DNA of 64,000 bases from Rhodoferax sp. PAMC 29310. Lineage in GTDB: Bacteria; Pseudomonadota; Gammaproteobacteria; Burkholderiales; Burkholderiaceae_C. Below, piece by piece: positions 32,748 through 41,578 of the stretch (position 1 is its first letter; every line of letters starts with the position of its first letter). The stretch lies in contig NZ_CP072852.1 in NCBI RefSeq assembly GCF_017948265.1, positions 806,001 through 870,000 on the forward strand, in the 5' to 3' direction. The translations under genes were made by a program, and so were the position numbers. The notes below the pieces were generated by a model. That model worked only from the letters and a program-made list of their open reading frames with translations, was not told where the DNA came from and did no database searches.

Positions 32748-33670
32748 TATTGTCTAGTCTCATGCAAAATTGGGACTTTAAGTTTACTAACTTTTCTCAA
32801 ATGGCTTATGTATTCATTAATACTAATCAAACTTATTGATTTAATTGCCAACCATAAAAAATTAATTGAAGTCTTTCTTCTATTTTTTAAATCAATTAAA
32901 AAATTTGTCACTGAAAAAATGAATATATCTTTTCTTTTTTTTGGGTATTTTTTTAAAAAATGTCCAGCGTGATGAGCATATAGTGCTTTAATTTGCAGGT
33001 TGGATGATTTACTTATTGAGCCAGATGAGTTAACTCTGTATTCGCCTAAAACGTTGTCTAATATAACTCCCCAACCTGAACTTAAATACTCCCACGAGTA
33101 AAATAAGTCAAGCGTATCAAATTTTGGATGATCCGTTTTTCTGGCACATTTTCTATACATAATTGAACTGTGCGCTGCAACCGAGCCAAATCTAAGTGCT
33201 TTTTCAAATGTGACAATTCCATTGGTGAACATCGAATAATCACCAGCCTCGCCTGGAAAGAAATTACCCCAATCATCAAAGAGATTCATGCGATGCCAAA
33301 CTACCGTGCAATCCAAATTTTTCTCAAAGAAATCCACCTGCTTTTTTAGTTTTTCAGGTAAAAATAAATCGTCGCCATCACAGTGGCTTACTAATTTACA
33401 ATTAGCTATATTGTGTGTGGTTACAAAGTTCTTGAATGCCCCAATATTTTCCTCATGAAAAATAGGCTTCACAACCCCTGGATATTTCTCTGCAAACCAC
33501 TGCACAATCGCGCGCGTCCCATCTGTTGAGCAATCATCGCTCACGATTACTTCAAAATCAAAATCAGTTTCCTGATCGACAATGCTTTGTAAACATTGGC
33601 GAATGTATTTTTCCTGGTTGTAAGTCACCACGCAAACGGATACTTTGGGTTTCTTCTCAATCATTTCCAT
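32747..33670 (-). CDS. GT2-family glycosyltransferase
   Basis: A 307-residue GT-A glycosyltransferase. It begins PKVSVCVVTYNQEKYIRQCL, with EVIVSDDCSTDGTRAI and the DGDD metal site in KLVSHCDGDDLFLPEKL. A segment with SSIMYRKCARK and YSWEYLSSGWGVILDN is typical of the WcaA/Alg5-like group. The start may be the Met at residue 1 or 3; no ribosome site decides it. It is AT-rich in its 3' half and follows the flippase gene by three bases. Confidence 0.85.
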   Translation of the reverse strand: MEMIEKKPKVSVCVVTYNQEKYIRQCLQSIVDQETDFDFEVIVSDDCSTDGTRAIVQWFAEKYPGVVKPIFHEENIGAFKNFVTTHNIANCKLVSHCDGDDLFLPEKLKKQVDFFEKNLDCTVVWHRMNLFDDWGNFFPGEAGDYSMFTNGIVTFEKALRFGSVAAHSSIMYRKCARKTDHPKFDTLDLFYSWEYLSSGWGVILDNVLGEYRVNSSGSISKSSNLQIKALYAHHAGHFLKKYPKKRKDIFIFSVTNFLIDLKNRRKTSINFLWLAIKSISLISINEYISHLRKVSKLKVPILHETRQ

Positions 33671-33673
33671 TGC

Positions 33674-35188
33674 TTATCCTTGCGTAGCAAAGCGTGCGCG
33701 CCATTTGCTGCCAATTGTTTCCCTAACCAGTGACGAACCTATGGCGGCTATTGCGACCATGGCCAAGCTCATGACGGCAATGCCTACAGCGAGCTGCCCG
33801 CGATCATGCGGCCAAGTTACCAAGCTATGCGCAAGTAGGGCACCTAGCACGGTCAGCAGCACGATCGCGCCCACATCTCGCAGCAGCCACTGGGTATGCA
33901 GACCCTTGACAAACCGACGGTGCACTTTGGGCACCCACGCCAAAAAATACACTGCATTCGCGCCGAACCAGGCCCACCCTGCGCCGATAACGCCGTAGTG
34001 CAGGGTGGCCCATATCAATGCGGGTATCAATAACAAGACAAAGAAGGCATTGCCGATCATGTGCAGTCGTAAATCTCCTTTGGCAAATTGCAGGTAATAG
34101 GGAAAGGCGCCCAGGGCCAGAATGCCATTGCCCAAGGCGTAAAGTGTGAGTACTGGGGCCGCCTGGCGGGCAATGGCGGCGTCGCCTGTCCAGGCCCATA
34201 GCACTTGTTCGGAGAAGAACGCCAACATCAGCGCGGCGGGTATGGCAATGACGCCCACCAATTGGGTGGCGTTGCGATACAGGCGAATCACGCCATCATC
34301 GTCTCCCGTTGCAGCGAGCTTGCTCATACGGGGAAGCAGTGCGCCGCTAATAGGACCACTGATGGCCATCACACCGCTGGCCACCAGCACTGCGAGCGTG
34401 AAGTAGGCGTAATCAGATAACGGTAGCAATTTGGACAGGACCAGCTTGTCGGTCTGCGTAACCAACACCCAAACTGAGCTGGTGAACGCAATGCTGAGCG
34501 AGAACTTGAGCACGCTGCGCAGTGGCGCCCATTGCCACGACGTGCGCTTTGCCGCGACTACTTTGGGCAGCAAGCGGTACGTTTTGGTGATCAGTACCAC
34601 GACTTCAACCACCGCCAGTACCAATTGGTAACTAAAGAACTGTGTCGGGCTGGTGCCGACGTAAATGAAGAAAGGTATCACCAGCACAAAGCGGGCGGTT
34701 GACATTGCGATATTGAAGCCGCTGAGCCATACGAGGCGCTCAAACCCGTTGATAGCACCGCGGTACAGCCCGCACACCCAGCGCAACGCAACAATGAGCG
34801 CCATGAGCTTGATGGCGTGCTGCACTTCCGTCAAAGGAAGTTGTTGCACCTTCAGCCAGCTGCTGGCAATCACGCCGGACCCGGCCACCATGGCCGAGCC
34901 GCCGAGCACGGCGACGCCGATAAAGATACCTTCCATGGCCCGCAGCAGACGACGCAAACTGAGCGCGTCAGTTGCCCCCCCGTTAAAACGAGCGGTTTCT
35001 CGCGCCATGGTGGGTGTCAGGCCCATGTCCAGTAGTTGGAACCAGGCCTGTAGCATGGCAAAAAAACCGACCAGCCCATAAGCCTCCGCCCCCATGTACT
35101 TCACGTACATGGGCACCATGACGATGCCAATCAGGGTGACGTAGATTTGACTTGCATAGTTTGCAAGTATGTTGCGCTTAAGGGACAT
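33674..35188 (-). CDS. wzx: lipopolysaccharide/oligosaccharide flippase (Wzx)
   Basis: A 504-residue MATE/MOP-like membrane protein with about 12-14 helices. It starts SLKRNILANYASQIYVTLIG, with GAEAYGLVGFFAMLQAWFQL and DMGLTPTMARETARFNGG, the N-terminal pattern of Wzx/RfbX polysaccharide flippases. It would move undecaprenyl-diphosphate-linked repeat units across the inner membrane. GC content is normal, unlike the AT-rich genes just downstream. A second flippase gene lies at 58150-59667. Confidence 0.9.
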   Translation of the reverse strand: MSLKRNILANYASQIYVTLIGIVMVPMYVKYMGAEAYGLVGFFAMLQAWFQLLDMGLTPTMARETARFNGGATDALSLRRLLRAMEGIFIGVAVLGGSAMVAGSGVIASSWLKVQQLPLTEVQHAIKLMALIVALRWVCGLYRGAINGFERLVWLSGFNIAMSTARFVLVIPFFIYVGTSPTQFFSYQLVLAVVEVVVLITKTYRLLPKVVAAKRTSWQWAPLRSVLKFSLSIAFTSSVWVLVTQTDKLVLSKLLPLSDYAYFTLAVLVASGVMAISGPISGALLPRMSKLAATGDDDGVIRLYRNATQLVGVIAIPAALMLAFFSEQVLWAWTGDAAIARQAAPVLTLYALGNGILALGAFPYYLQFAKGDLRLHMIGNAFFVLLLIPALIWATLHYGVIGAGWAWFGANAVYFLAWVPKVHRRFVKGLHTQWLLRDVGAIVLLTVLGALLAHSLVTWPHDRGQLAVGIAVMSLAMVAIAAIGSSLVRETIGSKWRARFATQG

Positions 35189-35192
35189 CTGA

Positions 35193-35768
35193 TTACGCTT
35201 GTTGCGCTTTGCTTGCCATGAGTTGGTGTTCCAAGGTCAACAGGCGGCGTTGGCGTTCCTTAATGCGACGTGCTGGATTGCCGGCATAGATGCCAAAGGC
35301 TTCGCAGTTTCTATTGATCAAGCTGAGCGCCCCAACGGCAACACCATCTTCCAGCGTGACGCCGGGCAATATAACGCTGCCGCAGCCCACGATGACGTGC
35401 TTGCCCAGGAAAACATTGGCGTGGGTCACGCCCGTGTATTTGCTGGGTACGGTCGGGTTGGTCATTGTGGCGCCCGAAAAGTCGTCACTACTGGAGTAGA
35501 TGGAAACGCGGGAGGAGATATTGCAGAAATCGCTAAGCGTGATTTGTCCGGCGCCAATCAATGAGGAGTAAACGGCGATATGAACATGGTGGCCGACACT
35601 GATGCCGCCGACACCTGCAGACAGTACGCAAAAGTCGTCAATACGGACGTCATTTGCCAATGCGATTCGACTGATTCCGTAAAACGAGGCCTTGCTTGAG
35701 ATTTGGACGTTGTCCCCCACCGCTGCAAAGCCAAGGCGTTCAATGGCCTCACGGCTCAACATCGTCAT
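35193..35768 (-). CDS. hexapeptide-repeat acyltransferase
   Basis: A 191-residue left-handed beta-helix protein. It has hexapeptide repeats such as VRIDDFCVLSAGVGGISVGH, IAVYSSLIGAGQITL and VFLGKHVIVGCGSVILPGV, and ends in the trimer-interface region IYAGNPARRIKERQ. WbbJ/LacA-type members acetylate sugars or sugar nucleotides. It follows the aminotransferase gene by one base, so acetylation of that enzyme's amino sugar is likely. GAGGAG with six-base spacing supports the ATG at 35768. Confidence 0.85.
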   Translation of the reverse strand: MTMLSREAIERLGFAAVGDNVQISSKASFYGISRIALANDVRIDDFCVLSAGVGGISVGHHVHIAVYSSLIGAGQITLSDFCNISSRVSIYSSSDDFSGATMTNPTVPSKYTGVTHANVFLGKHVIVGCGSVILPGVTLEDGVAVGALSLINRNCEAFGIYAGNPARRIKERQRRLLTLEHQLMASKAQQA

Positions 35769-35769
35769 T

Positions 35770-36876
35770 TCAGGCTCCTCGAATGAGGTCAACCACCCGC
35801 TGTTGCTCATCGGGCTGCAGGTTGGGATAAATTGGTAGGCACAACACTTTGGCCGAGGCATCGGCTGCAACGGGCAGGTTGTCACGCTGGGCCGAAGGCA
35901 TGCTGCGGTACATGGGGAAGTCTGAAATCAGTGGGTAGAAGTAACGGCGCGCAAAGATGCCATGGTCTTTTAGCTTTTGGTACAGGGCGTCACGGCTCAG
36001 TGGGTAATCCGGCTGCACCAGGATGGGAAAGTAAGAGTGATTGGATTCAGTTTGGCCCGAGTCGTCGATGCATTGAATGCCTTTGACGCCAGACAGCTGC
36101 TTACGGTAGGCAATATCAATTTCTTTGCGGCGGGACAGTGCCGCGTCAATGTGCTTGAGCTGTAGCAGACCAAAGGCGGCGTTTAGCTCGCTCATCTTGC
36201 CGTTGATGCCTGGGGCGACGACGGTGACTTCGTCCACAAAGCCAAAGTTTTTCAGGTGGTCGATGCGTTGCTTAGTTTTCGCATCAGGGCAGATGATAGC
36301 TCCACCTTCAAAGGTGTTGAACACCTTGGTGGCGTGAAAACTGAGCACAGAAAGGTCACCATGATTTAGTACGCTCCCGCAATGACACTGAACACCAAAG
36401 GCGTGTGCGGCGTCGTAAATAACCTTAAGGTTGTAGTTGTCGGCAATCTTTTGGATGGCATCAACATCGCAAGGGTGACCATAGCAGTGCACAGGCATGA
36501 TGGCCGTGGTCTGTGGTGTGATGGCAGCTTCGATCTTGGCCGGGTCCAGATTCAGCGTGTTCGGGTCCACGTCCACAAAGACAGGCTTGATCCCATTCCA
36601 GAGCAATGAGTGCGCGGTGGCCACAAATGAATACGGCGTGGTGATGACCTCACCGGTGATGCGCAGCGCCTGCAACGCGGTGACCAGCGCAATGGTGCCG
36701 TTGGTGAACAGGCAGATGTGCTTGACGCCCAGGTAGTCGCACAGCGCTTGTTCCAGCTGCTGGTGAAACGGGCCGCCGTTGGTGAGAATCTTTTTGTCCC
36801 AAATTTTCTCCAGGTAGGGAATGAACTCCTCCAGAGGCGGCAAGTAGGGCTGGGTGACGTATATGGGTTTTGACAT
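35770..36876 (-). CDS. DegT/DnrJ/EryC1-family sugar aminotransferase
   Basis: A 368-residue PLP-dependent aminotransferase acting on nucleotide-linked keto sugars. LTNGGPFHQQLEQALCDYLG and TPYSFVATAHSLLWNGIKPV are N-terminal landmarks. VIYDAAHAFGVQ precedes the PLP lysine in SFHATKVFNTFEGGAI. The C-terminal ARRYFYPLISDFP is the family end motif. It would aminate a 4-keto sugar, resembling VioA/WecE types, and works with the adjacent acyltransferase to give an N-acetylated amino sugar. Confidence 0.9.
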   Translation of the reverse strand: MSKPIYVTQPYLPPLEEFIPYLEKIWDKKILTNGGPFHQQLEQALCDYLGVKHICLFTNGTIALVTALQALRITGEVITTPYSFVATAHSLLWNGIKPVFVDVDPNTLNLDPAKIEAAITPQTTAIMPVHCYGHPCDVDAIQKIADNYNLKVIYDAAHAFGVQCHCGSVLNHGDLSVLSFHATKVFNTFEGGAIICPDAKTKQRIDHLKNFGFVDEVTVVAPGINGKMSELNAAFGLLQLKHIDAALSRRKEIDIAYRKQLSGVKGIQCIDDSGQTESNHSYFPILVQPDYPLSRDALYQKLKDHGIFARRYFYPLISDFPMYRSMPSAQRDNLPVAADASAKVLCLPIYPNLQPDEQQRVVDLIRGA

Positions 36877-36891
36877 TATTGATTCTGCTAT

Positions 36892-36903
36892 GCTATTAAT
36901 AGC
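36892..36903. repeat. 12-bp palindrome in the gap upstream of the aminotransferase
   Basis: GCTATTAATAGC is a perfect palindrome 16 bases before the aminotransferase ATG, in a gap that resembles a decayed copy of the interspersed TTTGATAGC-type repeat. It could be an operator, but there is no other sign. Confidence 0.35.
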
Positions 36904-36939
36904 TACTCACGCATATTCTGTATAGGGTATACGTTGTTT

Positions 36940-37968
36940 TTACGTAATATTTTTTGCAACATACCAAGGAATTGCTTTTGCCAGACCTTGTTCGATGCGC
37001 TCGGTGGGGGCATAACCCAGAAGCTGCTGCGCTTTGCCAATGTCGGCCAAGCTATGGCGCACATCTCCTGCTCGAAAGTCTCGGTGGATTGGTTGGGTGT
37101 CAGGTTTGACACCGTAGGCGGCCAAGTTGTCGCGCAGCAGTGAGAAAAGCGTGTTGAGCGTTGTGCGGTCGCCCACTGCGACGTTGTAGATTTGGTTGTT
37201 CGCTTCGGGGGTCGTGTTTGTGGCGGCCAGCAAGTTGGCCTGGACAGCATTGGCTACAAAGCAGAAGTCGCGGCTGGTTTCGCCGTCGCCATTCACGTAA
37301 ATCGGTTCACCCGCGAGTAGGGCCGCGGTCCATTTAGGGATAACGGCCGCATAGGCGCCATTGGGGTCTTGGCGGGGCCCAAACACGTTGAAGTACCGCA
37401 GGCCCACGGTGTTGAAGCCGTAGCAGCGGGCAAAGACGTCGGCATAAAGCTCGTTGACGTACTTGGTCACCGCGTAAGGGCTGAGTGGCTTACCAATGGT
37501 GTCTTCCACCTTGGGCAAGCCGGGGTGGTCGCCATAGGTGGAGCTGCTGGCAGCATAGGTGAAGCTTTTTACCTTTGCATCGCGGGCTGCCAGCAGCATG
37601 TTCAAAAAACCGCTGATGTTGGTGGCGTTAGTGGTAATGGGGTCAGCCAAGCTGCGTGGCACGCTGCCCAGTGCGGCTTGGTGCAAGACGAAGTCAACGC
37701 CAGCACAGGCTTTTTGGCAGTCCACCAGGTTACAGATGTCTCCCTGAATGAACTGAAAATTGGCCCATTGCGCGGGTGTGACCAAGGTTTGCACCTCGTT
37801 GAGGTTGCGCTGATGGCCGGTGGCAAAGTTGTCTAGGCCAACCACTCGCTGGTTCAATTTGAGCAGGGTTTCGAGCAAGTTGCTGCCGATGAAGCCGGCC
37901 ACGCCGGTCACCAGCCAGGTGTTCGGCTCGGATTGCAGGCGGGTTTGAAGTTGGTTGAAGGCGGTCAT
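36940..37968 (-). CDS. wbpP: UDP-N-acetylhexosamine C4-epimerase (WbpP/TviC-like)
   Basis: A 342-residue extended short-chain dehydrogenase. The NAD motif is [34 protein letters not shown] provides the catalytic Ser/Thr, [14 protein letters not shown] the YxxxK, and [20 protein letters not shown] a substrate-binding motif typical of WbpP/TviC. It would interconvert UDP-GlcNAc/UDP-GalNAc or their uronic acids. Its neighbour at 38013 is the matching 6-dehydrogenase, so together they should give UDP-GalNAcA-type sugar. Confidence 0.88.
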   Translation of the reverse strand: MTAFNQLQTRLQSEPNTWLVTGVAGFIGSNLLETLLKLNQRVVGLDNFATGHQRNLNEVQTLVTPAQWANFQFIQGDICNLVDCQKACAGVDFVLHQAALGSVPRSLADPITTNATNISGFLNMLLAARDAKVKSFTYAASSSTYGDHPGLPKVEDTIGKPLSPYAVTKYVNELYADVFARCYGFNTVGLRYFNVFGPRQDPNGAYAAVIPKWTAALLAGEPIYVNGDGETSRDFCFVANAVQANLLAATNTTPEANNQIYNVAVGDRTTLNTLFSLLRDNLAAYGVKPDTQPIHRDFRAGDVRHSLADIGKAQQLLGYAPTERIEQGLAKAIPWYVAKNIT

Positions 37969-37977
37969 GAGTGCTCT

Positions 37978-38023
37978 AAATTTGATAGCTGTCTGCGCTT
38001 ATTTTTAGGGCGTTAGAGGCGTA
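37978..38023. repeat. interspersed intergenic repeat, copy 1
   Basis: AAATTTGATAGCTGTCTGCG leads to a GTTAGAGGCGTAT end. The element spans the gap between two sugar genes and its right end forms the last codons of the dehydrogenase gene. A second, diverged copy is at 51022-51073. I recall sequences of this pattern being frequent between genes in Comamonadaceae. Confidence 0.55.
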
Positions 38024-39281
38024 TATCGCTATCAACCGCCGGCAACAGGTACTTCAGGTCATACAGCACATGTTCAGGTTTTCCTAGAGCGCGAATAGCG
38101 GCTGCGCCCATGGTTTTGAACTGGTGGTGGGCCACGGCGATGATGATGCCGTCATAGGCGCCCAGTGCTGGTTGCAACACGGGGGTGATGCCATATTCGT
38201 GCTGTGCCTCCGTGGCATCAGCCCAGGGGTCAAACACATCGGCCTGCACGTCGTAGTCCGCCAGTTCATTGACGATATCTACCACGCGGGTGTTGCGCAG
38301 GTCGGGGCAGTTTTCTTTAAATGTCAGTCCCATAACCAAGATGCGCGCGCCTTGCACTGGCAGGCGGCGTTTGGTCATAGTTTTAACGAGTTGGGTGACC
38401 ACATAGGCGCCCATGCCGTCGTTCAAGCGGCGACCCGCCAAAATAATTTCGGGATGGTAGCCAATGGACTGCGCTTTGTGGGTGAGGTAATAGGGATCCA
38501 CGCCAATGCAATGGCCCCCGACCAAGCCCGGCCTGAATGGTAAAAAGTTCCACTTGCTACCAGCGGCCTGCAAGACGGCTTCAGTGTCGATCTCCAATTT
38601 GTTAAAGATGAGGGCCAGCTCGTTGATGAGGGCGATGTTGACATCGCGCTGGGTGTTTTCAATGACTTTGGCCGCCTCGGCCACTTTGATGCTGCTGGCT
38701 TTGTGGGTGCCTGCGGTGACTATTTCGTTGTAGAGCGCATCGACCAAGTCAGCCACTTCGGGGGTGGAGCCGGAGGTTACTTTTTTGATGGTGGTGACGC
38801 GGTGCTCTTTGTCGCCAGGGTTGATGCGCTCAGGGCTGTACCCGCAGAAAAAGTCTTGATTGAATTTGAGCCCGCTGAATTTCTCCAGCACTGGCACGCA
38901 GTCTTCTTCAGTGCAACCAGGGTATACGGTTGACTCATAAATGACGATATCGCCGATTTTCAGCACTTTACCAACAGCCTCGCTGGCCTTAAGCAGCGGG
39001 GTGAGATCGGGGCGCTTGTGTGCGTCGATGGGGGTCGGAACCGTAAAGATGTAGCAATTGCAGGCGCTTAGGTCATCTAGCTCAGTGGTAAAGCTCAGCA
39101 GTTGTGCCGCTTTCAACTCTTCAGGAGAGGTCTCCAGCGTGAAATCATGTCCGCTTTTGAGTTCAGTAATGCGTTTGAGGTTGATGTCAAAGCCGACCAC
39201 AGGTCGTTGCTTACCGAATTCAACCGCCAATGGCAGTCCAACATAGCCTAAGCCAATGATGGCTATTTTGATGTCAATCAT
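38013..39281 (-). CDS. tviB: UDP-N-acetyl-hexosamine 6-dehydrogenase (TviB/WbpO-like)
   Basis: A 422-residue UDP-sugar dehydrogenase that oxidises C6 to a carboxylate in two NAD-dependent steps. The NAD motif is [32 protein letters not shown] and [12 protein letters not shown] follow, the catalytic Cys is in [14 protein letters not shown], and [19 protein letters not shown] is the C-terminal domain motif. The sequence is closest to TviB/WbpO, which act on UDP-GlcNAc/GalNAc. ATG 39281 is used; a TTG nine bases earlier is possible. It is paired with the C4-epimerase downstream. Confidence 0.92.
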   Translation of the reverse strand: MIDIKIAIIGLGYVGLPLAVEFGKQRPVVGFDINLKRITELKSGHDFTLETSPEELKAAQLLSFTTELDDLSACNCYIFTVPTPIDAHKRPDLTPLLKASEAVGKVLKIGDIVIYESTVYPGCTEEDCVPVLEKFSGLKFNQDFFCGYSPERINPGDKEHRVTTIKKVTSGSTPEVADLVDALYNEIVTAGTHKASSIKVAEAAKVIENTQRDVNIALINELALIFNKLEIDTEAVLQAAGSKWNFLPFRPGLVGGHCIGVDPYYLTHKAQSIGYHPEIILAGRRLNDGMGAYVVTQLVKTMTKRRLPVQGARILVMGLTFKENCPDLRNTRVVDIVNELADYDVQADVFDPWADATEAQHEYGITPVLQPALGAYDGIIIAVAHHQFKTMGAAAIRALGKPEHVLYDLKYLLPAVDSDIRL

Positions 39282-39293
39282 GAAGTGCAAAAA

Positions 39294-40335
39294 CTAGTTA
39301 ACGCCGGCAATGGCGGGTCTCATACTCGCAGCGCTTACGCACCAGCGAAACTGGGTTAGCCGGGCGTAAAGGGCTGCATAGCCGAGGGCGGCTAACGCCA
39401 ATCCGAGCATTTGAAAGCCGGTTTCCCCTGCAAGAAAATAGCCCCAAGTGGCGGGAATAAGCGCAACAAGCCAGCATAGTGGCGCCGTCATGCCATTTTG
39501 GAGCCGCCGGCTCATGTTCGGAAAAACCTTGCGAACAACCCGGCGGTGTAAAAAATGATGCAGGTGAGCCTTGTCAGGCTGGCCGGGGTGGTGCCCCTCT
39601 CTTCTTCGTTTTCTAGCAACGGAGGAAGCGACTTCCAATACGGAATAGGCACAGACCATGAGTGTGGTCCACGCACTAAACTGTACGTGGCGCATTGGCA
39701 ACAGCACTGCCATCCATGCCACCATAAAGCCGAGCAGGTAGGCTCCCCCATCACCCAAAAACAGCTTCCCAAGAGGCCAGTTGGCAACTAAAAACCCGAC
39801 TGAGCAAACGGCTAGCAAGAAACAGACGCTTGCAGCTGTTGGGTCAGAAAATTTGAGTGCAATGAAACCCATCGATGATATTTATTGCGTTGCTGACGCC
39901 GCCAACGGCAAATGCCGTAAACAACACGGCAAAGGGCGTGAACTGCAGTGCCCAATCAAGCGTGGGGATGCGGGTGTCCCTCATGGCGACATCGGATAGA
40001 TACCAAGCCAGCACACCACTGAGCATGGTGGCCAACAATCGCGGTGTCACGCCCACCCGCTTCGTGATGTCTTCCAGTAAGCCAAAAAAAAATGCCGGGA
40101 CTGCTGCCAGCAGGACGGTGCGAAGAATTACTCCGGCCTCACCAGTAGCTGAGTAGGTGGCGACCAATAAGCCACAAAAAACCGCTATGCCGCCCACGCG
40201 TGGCGTTGGGTGCTCATGATGATTTTGAACACCGCCTGCATTGTCATTAGTCAGCCATCCATGCCAGTTTTGGCTGGAGATAAGCAGGATAGCGACTAGG
40301 CACGTGGCGGAAAACACCAGCAGATAGGTTGACAT
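39294..40335 (-). pseudogene. broken MraY/WecA/WbpL-family polyprenyl-phosphate GlcNAc-1-P transferase
   Basis: Two overlapping reading frames together make one initiating glycosyltransferase. The 5' part (40335 to 39844) has PTPRVGGIAVFCGLL, FFFGLLEDITKRVGVTPRLL and GVSNAINIIDG, then goes out of frame as FHCTQIF and stops. The 3' part, in another frame from about 39872, continues FIALKFSDPTAAS, then NWPLGKLFLGDGGAYLLG and KRRREGHHPGQPDKAHLHHF. The NGL motif that should follow IDGF and part of a helix are absent, an estimated 15-20 residues. The break thus looks like a small deletion that also shifts frame. The enzyme would have linked HexNAc-1-P to undecaprenyl phosphate. The PglC-type gene at 46182 may have replaced it. 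Confidence 0.8.
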
Positions 40336-40378
40336 TTTTGACTCCCATTTTTATCTTTATGTTTTTATCTTTATTTTT

Positions 40379-41575
40379 TTATTGCTGGCTCGACCGCCCT
40401 AGAGCCCTGCGCCACGACTGGCCTAGTCGCTGGTATTTTTCTGCGGACTCTGCTGACTGCGCCGCACCGCGAATGGCGCTTCGAATGAACACAAAAAGCA
40501 GCAGCACCATGCCCGTGGCAAGGGTCGTTAGAACGGCAATCAGTGCCTTCTTGGGCTTGCTTTTTCGCTCTGGTGGCTGGGCGATGTCAATAACTTGTAT
40601 GACGGCACCTTCTCTTGCTTCGTCTACTTTGGCCAATTCGAACTGTTTGGCGAACAACTCAAAGAGTGTTTCAAAATATTTCACATTGCGGTAACGTGCA
40701 ATGTAGTCGGCGTCACCTGAGCTTGGTGGGGTGGTTGTCTTTTCGGCTTTGCTGAACTGCGCTCTCAACGCTCCCAGTTCGGTCAGGGCTTGTTTGAAAT
40801 CGGGGGCGGATTCGGTCAGGTAGCCTCGCATGCTGGCCAGCTTGACTTCTTGCGCGGCAATTTGAGCCTGCAATTCAGCCACGGCTTTGATAGCTGCTTC
40901 AGGGCTTGATTTCAGCGCCGAGCTATTGACGCCACCGGTCTGTAAGGCTTGTTCCGCCTGGGTCAGCTGGTTCTTGGTTTGTAAGAGTTGCTTCTCAAAG
41001 AAAACCCTCCGTTGTTGAGCTTCTGTGACGGCCAAGCGAGTCAACATGTCACCCAGCTCTTCAACATAAGCATTGGCAAGTTGGGCACTGAAGGCGGGGT
41101 CCGTATCGCTCACCTCGACAGAGATGAGTCCGTCTTTGCCACTAGATATGTTGCTGGCAGCCTGAAGTGTTCCCCGTGCATCAGTTTTTAGCTTCGATTC
41201 ATAGCGTTCGATCAGTTTGAAACGATCGATCAAGTTGTTTGCGATAGATTCGCTCTTCAGGAAAGCCACGAACTGGTCATTGGGGTTTTTTATCCCCGAT
41301 GCAGCACCCGCCAGACCACCCAACGCTCCAAGACCAGCCAGCATGGCAGCAGCACCGCTTTGTTGTTGCTGGGGGGGCATAAATACCGTGGCTGCGGTGT
41401 AAGTGGGGGCGATCGCAAAGGCAATGCCCAAAGCGGTCAAGCCTGCCAGCAAGGGGGCCAGAACCAGAAGGCGCAGGTTGTCAACCACTACTTGCAGTAG
41501 ATCCAGCAAGTCGATTTCATCATCTTCAGGGGCAAGCAGGCGTGCACCGCCAGCGAGGTCGTCGTTGGAGTTCAT
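40379..41575 (-). CDS. wzz: polysaccharide chain-length determinant (Wzz/PCP family)
   Basis: A 398-residue inner-membrane protein. It has a short cytoplasmic N-terminus (DDEIDLLDLLQVVVDNLRLL), a first membrane helix near residues 33-53 and a Pro/Gly-containing second helix near the C-terminus (ALIAVLTTLATGMVLLLFVF). Between them lies a long coiled-coil periplasmic domain (for example KQLLQTKNQLTQAEQALQTG). PPERKSKPKKALI before the last helix is the classic Wzz motif. There is no kinase domain, so it is a Wzz-like rather than Wzc-like co-polymerase. It starts three bases after the Wza stop. Confidence 0.92.
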   Translation of the reverse strand: MNSNDDLAGGARLLAPEDDEIDLLDLLQVVVDNLRLLVLAPLLAGLTALGIAFAIAPTYTAATVFMPPQQQQSGAAAMLAGLGALGGLAGAASGIKNPNDQFVAFLKSESIANNLIDRFKLIERYESKLKTDARGTLQAASNISSGKDGLISVEVSDTDPAFSAQLANAYVEELGDMLTRLAVTEAQQRRVFFEKQLLQTKNQLTQAEQALQTGGVNSSALKSSPEAAIKAVAELQAQIAAQEVKLASMRGYLTESAPDFKQALTELGALRAQFSKAEKTTTPPSSGDADYIARYRNVKYFETLFELFAKQFELAKVDEAREGAVIQVIDIAQPPERKSKPKKALIAVLTTLATGMVLLLFVFIRSAIRGAAQSAESAEKYQRLGQSWRRALGRSSQQ

Positions 41576-41578
41576 GGC

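Noticed and set aside
40880..40905. TTTGATAGCTGCTTCAGGGC resembling the interspersed repeat inside wzz
   Set aside because: It is in frame within the conserved coiled coil of Wzz and lacks the rest of the repeat; most likely chance.
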